A stretch of DNA of 64,000 nt from positions 3,224,001-3,288,000 of the forward strand of contig NZ_JALLPK010000001.1 of the NCBI RefSeq assembly GCF_023276375.1. Direction: 5' to 3'. The position numbers were made by a program, and so were the translations under genes. This stretch comes from Halocatena marina (GTDB lineage Archaea > Halobacteriota > Halobacteria > Halobacteriales > Haloarculaceae). The notes beneath the pieces were generated by a model, which did no database searches, had not been told where the DNA came from, and saw only the letters and a list, made by a program, of their open reading frames with translations. Within the stretch, counting starts at the first letter, position 1, and the number at the start of each line of letters is the position of its first letter. Below are positions 51,993 through 61,306 of the stretch, one piece after another.

Positions 51993-53612
51993 TCACCAGA
52001 GGACGACTGGCCAGACGAATTTGAACAACGCCCAGATCAGTCCAGTGAGGATGATCGTCATGATGACGTTGAGAATGATGCCAGCTCGCATCATGTGTCG
52101 CTGTTCGAGGTAGCCGCTGCCGAAGACGATAGCGTTCGGTGGCGTTGCAACGGGGAGCGCGAACGCAAAGCTCGCAGCCACCGCCCCACTGACCGCAAGG
52201 AAAATCCCAGCGGCCACATCCGATAAACCGAGCGTGGCAGCGAATGCGCCTCCGATACTGATGAGCACAGGTATGATGATCGTCGCGGTCGCTGTGTTCG
52301 ATGTCATTTCAGTGAGGAAAATGACCAGCAACACAACTGCGCCCACGACGAGGACGATTGGCGCACCAGTCAGTCCACCAAAGATGGTCTCGGCGATCCA
52401 CTTCGTCGCACCGGTGTCCGCAAGCGCGTCTGCAAGCGCGATCCCACCACCGAATAGGAGAATCACACCCCAGTCAATATCGGCGAGTTCCTCCCACTCC
52501 ATTGTGTCCGCGAGGACGAGCGCGGGGATGGCGTACAAGCCAACCATCACGTAGTAGAGAAGTCCTTCGTGACCACTGACGCCGAAGATCGTCATTCCCT
52601 CGCCGCCGAAGATCGTCCGTGCCCACACCGCGGGTAAATACGGCTCGATGAATCGATCGAATCCGCCGACCACCCACAGTAACGCGGTTGCCGTAAAGAT
52701 ATAGACGACACGCCGACCGCGAGTGCTGAGTTCGCCCTCCTCACGCAGGTACGTTCGGGCTTGTTTGCGCGCGTCCTCAACGGTGTCCACCTGCGGTGGA
52801 TAGAGAAGATAGGTAAGGAGATACCACACGATCGGGAGTGTTACAATAACGATTGGCAGACCGATGAGGAGCCACTCGCTGAAACCGATCTCGTAGTTAA
52901 GGATCGCGTTGAGCTGCGATGCGAGAATAGCGTTCGGTGGCGTTCCGATGAGTGTACCGACCCCACCGACGCTCGCTGCGTACGCAGTGCCGAGGAGCAT
53001 GGAAATCTGAATGTTCGTGAATCCATCTCCAGCTTCTGCGAGTCCACCATCCGTAGCGACATCGGAGTCTACGTCTGCGCTTGGACTGTCAGCCCCCGAC
53101 GCGATCTCTTCCCGACCGATGATCTGTGCGAGCACACCGAGAGCAATTGGAGTCATCATCGCCGCTGTCGCAGTATTCGAGACCCACATCGAGAGGATCG
53201 CGGTTGCGAGCATCACGGCGAGAACCAGCCGTCGAGGAGAAGTCCCCATCGTCGCCATCATATACAGCGCGATCCGTCGGTCGATATCGTATTTCTGGAG
53301 CGCATTCGCCAGCATGAAACCGGCGATGAACAGGAAGATGATGTGGTCAGCAAATCCTGCGAGCGCTTCATCAATGTTTGCGTACACGCCGAAGCCAGTC
53401 AGAAGAATAGGAATTGATAATGCCGTTACGGCAAGTGGGAGCACGCCAGACACCCACAGTACACCCGCGAAGAACATGGTCGCCAGCGCGTATTGACCCC
53501 GTGCTGGTAATCCATCTGGTGTTGGCAGCACCCCAATCATCAGCGCACCGAGGAGTGCGATACCAAACACCATGACTCGACCGCGAACACCCGTTATCCA
53601 TCTATGTATCAT
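51993..53612 (-). CDS. DASS/SLC13-type anion:sodium symporter
   Basis: A 539-residue transporter of the divalent anion:sodium symporter family, with about twelve membrane segments. Both SNT motifs are present (SMWVSNTATAAMM and FLTEMTSNTATATIII), as are the hairpin prolines in GTPPNAILAS and VATPPNAIVFGSG. A cytosolic acidic loop (about 175-200, SGADSPSADVDSDVATDGG) is a haloarchaeal insertion. Substrate: dicarboxylate, sulfate or phosphate. ATG 53612 (MIHRWITGVRGR) is preferred to the GTG four codons upstream. Confidence 0.92.
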   Translation of the reverse strand: MIHRWITGVRGRVMVFGIALLGALMIGVLPTPDGLPARGQYALATMFFAGVLWVSGVLPLAVTALSIPILLTGFGVYANIDEALAGFADHIIFLFIAGFMLANALQKYDIDRRIALYMMATMGTSPRRLVLAVMLATAILSMWVSNTATAAMMTPIALGVLAQIIGREEIASGADSPSADVDSDVATDGGLAEAGDGFTNIQISMLLGTAYAASVGGVGTLIGTPPNAILASQLNAILNYEIGFSEWLLIGLPIVIVTLPIVWYLLTYLLYPPQVDTVEDARKQARTYLREEGELSTRGRRVVYIFTATALLWVVGGFDRFIEPYLPAVWARTIFGGEGMTIFGVSGHEGLLYYVMVGLYAIPALVLADTMEWEELADIDWGVILLFGGGIALADALADTGATKWIAETIFGGLTGAPIVLVVGAVVLLVIFLTEMTSNTATATIIIPVLISIGGAFAATLGLSDVAAGIFLAVSGAVAASFAFALPVATPPNAIVFGSGYLEQRHMMRAGIILNVIMTIILTGLIWALFKFVWPVVLW

Positions 53613-53695
53613 TGATACACGCACTCATTTAGGTATACATATTTAACAGTTACGGAATATTGATCATTTATTAGTATAGAACGTGATCGATAATC

Positions 53696-53941
53696 TCAGA
53701 AATTTTCGGCGATCGCTCTGATCTGCTCTTCCGTCAGCTCAGCTGAGTACAGTGCGAAAAGGGTGTTGCAGCGGGACGGTGAAAGCGCACGAGAGCCGTT
53801 TTCGAGCATCGAGATGTGTGCTTGGAGAATGTCGTCTATCTCGCGCTCGACGGTGCGCTGCTCGTAGTCTGCGGCGACGCGGAGCAGACGCCACGCGAGG
53901 GGAGAAAGATCAGCTGGTTCTACCGACCTCGGCGCTGCCAT
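53696..53941 (-). CDS. Small helix-turn-helix protein (XRE-like)
   Basis: An 81-residue acidic protein. The segment DILQAHISMLENGSRALSPS (residues 38-57) followed by RCNTLFALYSAELTEEQIRA matches the second half of a phage-repressor HTH (Q-x-x-IS-x-LE-x-G-x-R), preceded by a helical region (LAWRLLRVAADYEQRTVERE). I have seen haloarchaeal relatives of unknown function. It probably binds DNA. It is divergent from the prenyl synthase gene, 155 bases apart. Confidence 0.72.
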   Translation of the reverse strand: MAAPRSVEPADLSPLAWRLLRVAADYEQRTVEREIDDILQAHISMLENGSRALSPSRCNTLFALYSAELTEEQIRAIAENF

Positions 53942-54096
53942 CGATCGAATGAGAAGCGCGAAGAATCATAAAACGCGTGATGCAGCGGCGTGATAGCACT
54001 ATGGCCCTTGTTTTCGTATGCACGCGTAATCACAGATTCACTAGGCTGCCATTCCATTCGTCACCTACAAACCACACCACACCAAGTATCGATACG

Positions 54097-54984
54097 ATGG
54101 AGTATCTGCAAACCCGCCGAGACCGCGTCGAGGAACGGTTGGAAACGGTGCTCGACGGCGTGGCTCCAAGCGAACTCGCTTCGGAGGTACGACACGTTTC
54201 TTTGGCGGGGGGCAAGCGTGTCCGACCCACCGTAACTGTTCTCGCCTGCGAAGCCGCCGGAGGAACGGTCGAGGATGCACTCGATTTTGCGGTCGGGGTC
54301 GAACTCGTCCACAACGCCTCGCTCGTCATCGACGACATCATCGATGAGGCAGATCTCCGGCGAGGCGTCGCAAGCGCGTGGGCCGAATTCGGCTACGGAC
54401 CAGCGATCATCGCAAGCGATGGGTTGCTCGGTGAGGCGTTCTTCCTCTTTTCAAGCGACGAACGGGCCATGCAGGTTGTCGCAGAGGCAATGGTCGAGCT
54501 CGGAGAGGGAGAGGCGACGGAACTCGTTGCCCGTCCCGAAACAGAAGCAGAGTATATGGTACTCGCCCGCCGGAAAACCGGCGCACTGTTTCGTGCCGCT
54601 GCTGAGCTCGGAGCCATAGCCGCGGCCGCTGACCCCTACACCGTCGAAGCGTTCGGCCGATACGCAGAACGGGTCGGAGTTGCCTTCCAAATACGCGACG
54701 ACGTACTCGATGCCACCGCCGAAACGGAAGCGCTGGGAAAACCAACCGGACAGGACGCAGCGATGGAACGCCCCTCGATCGTCCAAATCGCCGAACTCTC
54801 ACCCGAAGAGGCGAACCAACGCGCGCGCGAACAGGCTGACGCTGCCCTCGACGCACTCGCAACAGCCGACGCAGGGAGCAACCAAAACCAAAACCAAAGT
54901 CAAAACCAAAGTCAAAACGAGAATCAACAAGCGCTCGAATACCTCCGCGATCTCGCGGAGTTCGTCGTTGTCCGCGAGCGGTAA
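54097..54984 (+). CDS. Polyprenyl (geranylgeranyl) diphosphate synthase
   Basis: A 295-residue isoprenyl diphosphate synthase. First aspartate-rich motif D79-D80-I-I-D83 (LVIDDIIDEADLRRG) and second motif D201-D202-V-L-D205 (QIRDDVLDATA) hold the Mg-diphosphates; the LAGGKRVRP and ALGKPTGQD blocks are in place. It makes the C20 or longer chain used in archaeal lipids and quinones. A Gln/Asn/Ser repeat (NQNQNQSQNQSQNENQ, residues about 265-280) lies near the end. I use ATG 54097; an upstream in-frame ATG at 53977 is less likely. Confidence 0.93.
   Translation: MEYLQTRRDRVEERLETVLDGVAPSELASEVRHVSLAGGKRVRPTVTVLACEAAGGTVEDALDFAVGVELVHNASLVIDDIIDEADLRRGVASAWAEFGYGPAIIASDGLLGEAFFLFSSDERAMQVVAEAMVELGEGEATELVARPETEAEYMVLARRKTGALFRAAAELGAIAAAADPYTVEAFGRYAERVGVAFQIRDDVLDATAETEALGKPTGQDAAMERPSIVQIAELSPEEANQRAREQADAALDALATADAGSNQNQNQSQNQSQNENQQALEYLRDLAEFVVVRER
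54889..54928. repeat. CAAAACCAAAGT repeat in prenyl synthase
   Basis: In-frame tandem units encode the NQNQ/SQNQ linker of the prenyl diphosphate synthase. It is a likely hotspot for length change. Confidence 0.6.
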
Positions 54985-55009
54985 CCGCCGACTCGTTCTC
55001 CAATACGAT

Positions 55010-55861
55010 CTACGTCAACGGACGGAACCAGACTGCTGCGACGAGCAGTGCAAGGAAGACGTACGAGCCGCGGATCAGAATCATTGTCGTGTGTTTTGCA
55101 TCCATTCGTCTGGTGACGGTAGCGATAGCAGCGAACGCGACGACAGCGACGATGCTGCTGGTCGGAAAGACCCCTAGCACAGCCAATACGACGACAACAG
55201 CGAGACCGACGGTCATGAGCGCAAAGGCGCTCTGTCGTGCACGGTCACGGCCAAGAGCGACTGCAGCGGTTCGTTTGTCGATGGAACGGTCGTACTGGTA
55301 ATCTTTCGCGTCGTCGATGACTTTGATCCCTGAGAGAATCACGAGGAACACCACGCCGAACGCGACCACGGTCGTCGAAAGTGATCCTGCTTGCACGTAG
55401 TAGCCGCTCACGAGGGTGAAGGCGATACCGAGTGGATAGCCCATCGTGGTCGTCATAGGATTCGAATCGAGTTGTGGAGCGTGGAAGTAGGCGATGAGCC
55501 ACCCGGGAAGTGTAAGAAGCGCAGCGACTGGGCCGACAGCGAGGAAGATGAGCGCCAATCCCGAAAAAACGAGCGCCGATGCACCGATGAGAGCAATGTG
55601 GCAACCGTGGGCAGTTAACGGGTGATCGTCATCCTCATCACGAACGTAAAAATCGACGTAGCCGTCTTTGATATGCGCGGTGTAGAGTTCACAGAAGACG
55701 ACAACGGCGTGGAGCACCGCGAGGGTAAGTGTGACCTCCCGAGCAAGGATCGAACCAAACACGCTCGCGGCAACTGCAGGTAACATGAATACTGGATGCA
55801 CCTGTGAAGCGAGAGCGCGGAGCGTTGCCAACGCCCCAGTACCGTGGCGTGCGATTGCCAT
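55010..55861 (-). CDS. UbiA-family prenyltransferase
   Basis: A 283-residue membrane protein with about eight helices. The two aspartate-rich motifs of UbiA are DGYVDFYVRDEDDDHP (residues about 60-75) and DDAKDYQYDRSIDKRTAAV (about 185-203); between them lie hydrophobic helices. It attaches an isoprenoid chain to an acceptor. Candidates are geranylgeranylglyceryl phosphate or a quinone head group. Neighbourhood with prenyl diphosphate synthase supports a lipid/quinone role. ATG 55861 (MAIARHGTGALATL). Confidence 0.88.
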   Translation of the reverse strand: MAIARHGTGALATLRALASQVHPVFMLPAVAASVFGSILAREVTLTLAVLHAVVVFCELYTAHIKDGYVDFYVRDEDDDHPLTAHGCHIALIGASALVFSGLALIFLAVGPVAALLTLPGWLIAYFHAPQLDSNPMTTTMGYPLGIAFTLVSGYYVQAGSLSTTVVAFGVVFLVILSGIKVIDDAKDYQYDRSIDKRTAAVALGRDRARQSAFALMTVGLAVVVVLAVLGVFPTSSIVAVVAFAAIATVTRRMDAKHTTMILIRGSYVFLALLVAAVWFRPLT

Positions 55862-56027
55862 AATATGCGTATCGATCGTTAGGGCAATAAACAACCGGGA
55901 GAATCATCAGTTGTTTTAGTTACACATGAATTCACTAACAGAAAATACACGCTATCTCAGCCATTTCTTTGTCGCTGCTATCTGAACACAAAGCTCACGC
56001 AAATAATCGCGCCCATCTGTCGAGCAA

Positions 56028-57836
56028 TTACTCTCTTCCGTGCCGCGTTACGCAGTTAGACAGTCCAATGATCTCGACTGGCTCTGAATTGTCAGGCGAA
56101 TAGACGACCATCTGTCCTTTTTCCATGTACGGGACTTTCGATTCGAGCGTCGAAGGAATGTTGACGGATTGGATGGCATCTTCGTCGCCGAGATTGAGGA
56201 CAACCGTCGTGTTCACCTGCTTGAAGACAGGATCAGCAATATCCTGTGGATCCTGCGTGATGAGAAAGAGCCCGAGTCGTTCCTTACGGCCCTGTTTTGC
56301 GGCTTCTGTGAACTTCCCGATGACCTTTCGCGCTTGTGCGCTCTCGGCGTCGGTGAGGAAATTGTGCGCCTCGTCCATACCCACGATGAGCGGCGTTTCT
56401 TCGATACGCTCGTACTTCGGATCGTTCGAAAGCTTCTGATCGACGAGGAGACTCGACAGCGCGAGCACGATCGTCTCCTTGTTTCGTGAGCTGTTGAGGT
56501 GGTACGTCGGGACAACCGTCAGTCCACCCGGACGGACGAGCTCGTGAATCAAGTCGGTGACGGGTGTGGCGTCTTGGTCGAAGAGATCTGAAAAGCCGCC
56601 AGTACGCCGGAGAACCGCGTTGAACGTGGCCTCGTGGATCTGACCGCTTTCAGAAAGTTCCTCGCGCAACCCGGGACTGAGGAAGGAGCGAAAATCCTTG
56701 TAGGTCCCAGCATCACCGTACTGCCGGAAGAATCGATCGAGCAGCTCAGTGATCGCGTTGTACTGATTGTCGTTCAATCCGCCGCGCGCAACGAGCCACT
56801 TGTTGTCTTTGACCATCGAGAACGGGATGGTAAACTCGACCTGTTCGGCCCGGTGGTGATTCGCCGCGTAGCTTGCGTTTCCGACGTTCGGGACGAACGC
56901 GATGGTGTCGTCGTGTCCTCCATGCGCGATCCCCTCACGCTCGTACTGCCGAGCAGTATCGGCATCAAGGTCCGCGTTGTCGTCATGCATCTGTGCGTAC
57001 TCGTCTTGTGGATCGAACTGAACGACCGCCATCTGGGGCGACCGACCGTCGTCCATTTCGTACCGGCGACCGAGATACTGGCGGAGAATGTTCTTTGCGC
57101 CGTGTGTTTTCCCGGAGCCGGTACCTCCGGCGATGAGCGTATGGCGGAACACGAGCGGATCACCCGCATCGTAGTCGTCTTTCAGCCGGTAATCGATGGT
57201 CGGTGGCTGAGCAGCCGTCTTCACCCTCTGGCCGCCAACTGCAAGATGACCGAGAAAGATCCCGTCATCAGGTATTTTCAGTCCCGTCTTGATCTCCTCG
57301 GTGTCCGTCGCAGACCGAACAATCGTCTCAGGGACTGGTACGCGGTCTGTCATTCGGCGCTTTAGCTCGCCACCCTCTTCGTACAACACTGCGACGGGTT
57401 CGAGCGTGGCAATGAACTTGTAGTCGTGCTCGTCGATCCCTTGAGAGCGCATCGCGCGGCGCGCGTGAATCTCGTTCGCATCGTCTGAACGAAACTCCTG
57501 TGCGTATTCGAGTGCCGTAATGCGCGCGAACAATCGCTCACCATCAGGATACGATGCGATCAAATACGTGCCGATGCGGACCGACCGTCGATTCTCGACG
57601 GTGATGTACGCATGGAGGCTCGTATTATCGACTTCCTCGTCGATGCGTAGCCCTTCCGACGCCGAGAGAATGCCGATCCCTTGGTCGCTCCCGACGAGTG
57701 AGACGTCCATCCGATCGAAATCGTCCGCATCGGAAGTGGTGTCTGTACTATCGGTACCAGTTTGAGTGGTGTTATTCGTGTTTCCATTCTCGGTATCATC
57801 TTGTTGAAATCCAGTGAAATCCCCAATATCAGGCAT
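56028..57836 (-). CDS. herA: HerA-type ATPase
   Basis: A 602-residue hexameric DNA-pumping ATPase of the HerA/FtsK group. Walker A is LIAGGTGSGKTHGAKNIL and Walker B is PLIVGMDEAHNFLTD; the N-terminal HAS-barrel part (about 60-180) precedes and VNIPSTLESKVPYMEKGQ follows near the C-terminus. It works with the NurA nuclease in DNA end resection. A Thr/Asn/Asp-rich N-terminal tail (NGNTNNTTQTGTDSTDT) is added. I start at ATG 57836 (MPDIGDFTGFQ). Confidence 0.9.
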   Translation of the reverse strand: MPDIGDFTGFQQDDTENGNTNNTTQTGTDSTDTTSDADDFDRMDVSLVGSDQGIGILSASEGLRIDEEVDNTSLHAYITVENRRSVRIGTYLIASYPDGERLFARITALEYAQEFRSDDANEIHARRAMRSQGIDEHDYKFIATLEPVAVLYEEGGELKRRMTDRVPVPETIVRSATDTEEIKTGLKIPDDGIFLGHLAVGGQRVKTAAQPPTIDYRLKDDYDAGDPLVFRHTLIAGGTGSGKTHGAKNILRQYLGRRYEMDDGRSPQMAVVQFDPQDEYAQMHDDNADLDADTARQYEREGIAHGGHDDTIAFVPNVGNASYAANHHRAEQVEFTIPFSMVKDNKWLVARGGLNDNQYNAITELLDRFFRQYGDAGTYKDFRSFLSPGLREELSESGQIHEATFNAVLRRTGGFSDLFDQDATPVTDLIHELVRPGGLTVVPTYHLNSSRNKETIVLALSSLLVDQKLSNDPKYERIEETPLIVGMDEAHNFLTDAESAQARKVIGKFTEAAKQGRKERLGLFLITQDPQDIADPVFKQVNTTVVLNLGDEDAIQSVNIPSTLESKVPYMEKGQMVVYSPDNSEPVEIIGLSNCVTRHGRE

Positions 57837-57925
57837 ATGTCCCAGTTCCATCCGAATGCTTAAAATACGTTTTTCCGGTTGCGAACACGAAATCACTCCA
57901 AACAAAACGTGAATTATTCGCGCAG

Positions 57926-58258
57926 CTACGCCTGTCTTTTCTCCGTTTCGAATTCGACGTCGACCTCCGAAACACCAATCCGGGCGAACTGTGTTCGGAT
58001 GTGATCTTTTGCGCCAGAGAGCGCTTGATCTTTTGTTTCGAATCCACGAGGGATGGGTGTCTCGAATGCGATGCGTATCGTTGTTTCGTTGATTTCGAAC
58101 GTCGACCCACCGCTTTCGACCTCGTAGAATTCATCGCAGAGTAGCACATAGGGGGCGTCTTCGTCGGGTGCGCCTCGAAAGGATGGCGCATCCTCACCAC
58201 GTTCGTAGATGATCGCGGTAAGTGCAGTCCCACCAGCACGACCGACAACGTGTAGCAT
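57926..58258 (-). CDS. Small conserved haloarchaeal protein between herA and nurA
   Basis: A 110-residue acidic protein. MLHVVGRAGGTALTAIIYER, DAPYVLLCDEFYEVES and IPRGFETKDQALSGAKDHIR with a final VSEVDVEFE look like a compact alpha/beta domain that I recall as a haloarchaeal family (DUF7113). No catalytic motif is seen. ATG 58258 is the natural start. Its place between nurA (92 bases upstream) and herA (89 bases downstream) suggests a cofactor for the same process. Confidence 0.78.
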   Translation of the reverse strand: MLHVVGRAGGTALTAIIYERGEDAPSFRGAPDEDAPYVLLCDEFYEVESGGSTFEINETTIRIAFETPIPRGFETKDQALSGAKDHIRTQFARIGVSEVDVEFETEKRQA

Positions 58259-58350
58259 AGATTCGGTACCGGGGCAGGCCGGATAAATTCTCCTCAATCG
58301 TGATTTGAGCGTCGAAAACAGCACGGAGATTTCGCCCTGATTTTGTGTTG

Positions 58351-59616
58351 CTAGTCCAGTCCCCACTGTTCGCTTCGTTTTGTGTCGTAGTTCATATCCC
58401 GCTCTGAGTCGAGCGTTTCTGCAAGCGAGTCCTGAAGCGCCTGTGTTTCGTGTTTGCTGATCCGTGCTAAGCTGTCGGCTTTTTCGATTGCGAGCGGCGG
58501 CCCTCGTTCGATGGCGACGCCCTTCAGTACTTGTGTGATGATTTTCTCGCGTCGGTCGGCATCGTGTGTAAAGACAGCAGGGGCTTCGATCCGGTAGATG
58601 ACATCATCGCGGGGATCGTGCATCACACAGAAGGTAACCTCGTACTCCTCTGGACTGAGTTCACGTTCGAGATCGAATGCGTCGTCGAGCGTCGAGATCG
58701 CGCGGTCAGATCCACCACGAGAGACGAACCAGTTCGTGAATGTCAGCGTATCACGATTTCGGTCGCTTCCGTCGGAGTCCTCGGACTGTTCGGAGCGGCC
58801 GAGCACCTGTGAGAAAAACGCGGCGTCATTCACCCATGGAGCGTTTCCTCGCGCTTGACGAACCGTTCGCGTGATCGACCGTGAGAGTGGTGTCTTGACG
58901 AACCCGACGAGCGGAACGTCGCGCTTTGCGAAGTTCTCGACAAGCTCGATGTAGTTTTCCACAACGTCTCGTGGGCGTTCGTTCTCGACGAGAAGATCCG
59001 CAAGCTCCGGTTCCCGGTACGACCAGTTCAACAGACCCTTGGGATAGATCGGCCCATCTAGAATCAGCAGGTCCTCGACGACCTCTGCTTGCGTGCAGGC
59101 GTGCTCGCTTTCGGCGAGATACAGCGCAAGCTCGTGGACAACAGCGGATTCATAGCGACTCACACGAGGAGCATGGAGGACGCGCTCGCGCGTGTAGCCC
59201 TCGTCTCGCATCTGCCAATCGTCGTGGAAGTCGACTGTCGCGTCGTTCGAATGGACCGTCATGACGACGGTCCGCGACCGATGGAGTTCGAGATCCGAAG
59301 GCACTGCGCTCATTGCTGCTTGTGCCACATCGAGCACGAGCCCGTTCTTGAACGTCGTTGGGTTGATCGTTCCGGAATCAACGCCGTGGCGGGTCGGAAA
59401 CTGGTCGTCAGAGAGGGCAATGTCCTCAATTGTCACCATTCGCCGATGTTGCTCGTCGACCGGCTCGACGACAATTTCACCATCGTTTCGCAACGGATCG
59501 AGCCACTCGTCCCAGACGGTCGCGGCGAAGTCCCGATGATCGCTCGCATCGACATTTCGCTTGATGCGACCGGCGAGCTGCGTGATTCCCTTAAAGTGAA
59601 CTGGGTCGAGCGTCAT
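58351..59616 (-). CDS. nurA: NurA-type nuclease
   Basis: A 421-residue NurA-family protein, the 5'-3' nuclease partner of HerA. The first catalytic Asp lies in HGVDSGTINPTTF and the strand TVVMTVHSND precedes the next conserved region; VPLVGFVKTPLS is a block typical of the C-terminal part, and PAVFTHDADRREKIITQ carries another conserved Asp. Length exceeds that of hyperthermophile NurA (about 330), mainly by acidic inserts. ATG 59616 is used. Divergent from gpmI. Confidence 0.85.
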   Translation of the reverse strand: MTLDPVHFKGITQLAGRIKRNVDASDHRDFAATVWDEWLDPLRNDGEIVVEPVDEQHRRMVTIEDIALSDDQFPTRHGVDSGTINPTTFKNGLVLDVAQAAMSAVPSDLELHRSRTVVMTVHSNDATVDFHDDWQMRDEGYTRERVLHAPRVSRYESAVVHELALYLAESEHACTQAEVVEDLLILDGPIYPKGLLNWSYREPELADLLVENERPRDVVENYIELVENFAKRDVPLVGFVKTPLSRSITRTVRQARGNAPWVNDAAFFSQVLGRSEQSEDSDGSDRNRDTLTFTNWFVSRGGSDRAISTLDDAFDLERELSPEEYEVTFCVMHDPRDDVIYRIEAPAVFTHDADRREKIITQVLKGVAIERGPPLAIEKADSLARISKHETQALQDSLAETLDSERDMNYDTKRSEQWGLD

Positions 59617-59786
59617 GGCGCTGTCGTCACTTGCGAGAAACAAAAAGCCACCGCGAACGTCACTCAGTCAGACGCCGCATCTGAAAGCCGGCCGTTCAGG
59701 CGCGGATACGAGCGATCATCGTTTAGCGAACAGACAGAGTCTACCAAAGCGAAGGCTAGTTACCCGGTGGTGGCGAGCATTCGTGT

Positions 59787-61298
59787 ATGGACGCGGCGCT
59801 CGTCATTCTCGATGGGTGGGGGCTCGGTTCGGGCGAACGTGACGCGGTTGCAGCCGCTCGAACGCCGAATTTCGACCGAATTCAGGACGAGGGTGCGGTC
59901 GGCACGCTCGAAACGCACGGGAGGGCCGTCGGGCTCCCCGAGGGACAGATGGGGAACAGCGAAGTCGGCCACCTCACGATCGGTGCGGGTCGGATCGTAC
60001 AGCAGAGTTCGACGCGCATCTCGGATGCGATCGATGACGGAACTGTTGTCGAGAACGAGGCGCTTTTGAGCGCGATCGAGTACGCCGCGACACACGATGG
60101 ACACGTTCATTTCATGGGACTGGTCAGTGACGGCGGGGTCCACTCTGCACAGTCGCATCTCCACGCACTGATCGAGTGTGTTGCCGAGCATGGAGTCCCA
60201 GCAGTCACACACGCGTTCACGGACGGACGCGATACGCCTCCAAAGAGCGGGTCGACCTATCTACGCGAGCTTCAGGCAGTCACCGACGACGTTGGAACAG
60301 GCCACGTCGCCACGGTGTCGGGGCGCTACTACGCGATGGATCGGGACGAGAACTGGGAGCGGACGAAACGCGCCTACGACGCCATCGTTCACCGCGAGGC
60401 GGAGTACACTGCTCCGAGTGCCGTCGAGAGTGTCGAGCGCGCATACGAACGCGGCGAAACGGACGAGTATATTGAGCCGACGCTCGTCGAACGCGAGGAC
60501 ACCCAACTGACAGACGACGACGCGGTCGTCTTCTTCAACTTTCGGGCGGATCGAGCGCGCCAACTGATCCGACTGTTGGCCGACATCCGTCCCGACTGGC
60601 CGTTTGAGACCAATCCACCGACAGCGCACGTGGTGACGATGACCGAGTACGACGCCACGTTCGATCTGCCGGTCGCCTTTCCGCCGAACGAGCCACACGA
60701 TACGCTCGGTGAACGCGTCGCAGCAAGCAGTCGGACACAGCTTCGGATCGCAGAATCAGAGAAGTATGCTCACGTCACGTACTTCCTCAATGGCGGACGT
60801 GAGGTCGAGTTCGAAGGAGAGATCAGAACGATCGTCGATAGTCCCGACGTTCCAACGTACGACCAACAGCCAGAAATGAGCGCGCTCGAGGTGACGGATG
60901 CCGCTATCGAGGTCATCGAACGCGACGATCCCTCGTTACTCGTGCTCAACTACGCGAATCCGGATATGGTCGGTCACACCGGTGACTACGCGGCTGCTAT
61001 CGAAGCCGTCGAAGCCGTGGACGAACAGCTAGAACGGCTCGTCGAAGCCTGCCACACCGCCGGCGCGCACGTGTTCCTCACCGCTGATCACGGCAACGCT
61101 GATGACATGGGGACAGTCGATGATCCACACACCGCACACACGCTGAACCCGGTCCCATTCGTCTCGTCACCAGTCGAGAGCGACAGCAACCACGCAGTCC
61201 GCGACAACGGAACGCTCGCTGACATCGCGCCGACGATTTTAACGGTCATGGGAATCGAGACACCCGATGCGATGACAGGGGAGTCACTACTCAGATAA
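59787..61298 (+). CDS. gpmI: Phosphoglycerate mutase, cofactor-independent (GpmI)
   Basis: A 503-residue alkaline-phosphatase-fold enzyme that interconverts 3- and 2-phosphoglycerate in glycolysis/gluconeogenesis. D9 (VILDGWGLG) and S58 (QMGNSEVGHL) form the metal/phosphoserine site; FTDGRDTPPKSG, GRYYAMDRDENWER, NYANPDMVGHTG and TADHGNADDM carry the other metal ligands. All in order and full length. The gene is divergent from nurA, with 170 bases between them, and convergent with the Rieske gene. Confidence 0.96.
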   Translation: MDAALVILDGWGLGSGERDAVAAARTPNFDRIQDEGAVGTLETHGRAVGLPEGQMGNSEVGHLTIGAGRIVQQSSTRISDAIDDGTVVENEALLSAIEYAATHDGHVHFMGLVSDGGVHSAQSHLHALIECVAEHGVPAVTHAFTDGRDTPPKSGSTYLRELQAVTDDVGTGHVATVSGRYYAMDRDENWERTKRAYDAIVHREAEYTAPSAVESVERAYERGETDEYIEPTLVEREDTQLTDDDAVVFFNFRADRARQLIRLLADIRPDWPFETNPPTAHVVTMTEYDATFDLPVAFPPNEPHDTLGERVAASSRTQLRIAESEKYAHVTYFLNGGREVEFEGEIRTIVDSPDVPTYDQQPEMSALEVTDAAIEVIERDDPSLLVLNYANPDMVGHTGDYAAAIEAVEAVDEQLERLVEACHTAGAHVFLTADHGNADDMGTVDDPHTAHTLNPVPFVSSPVESDSNHAVRDNGTLADIAPTILTVMGIETPDAMTGESLLR

Positions 61299-61306
61299 TC
61301 CCGTCC

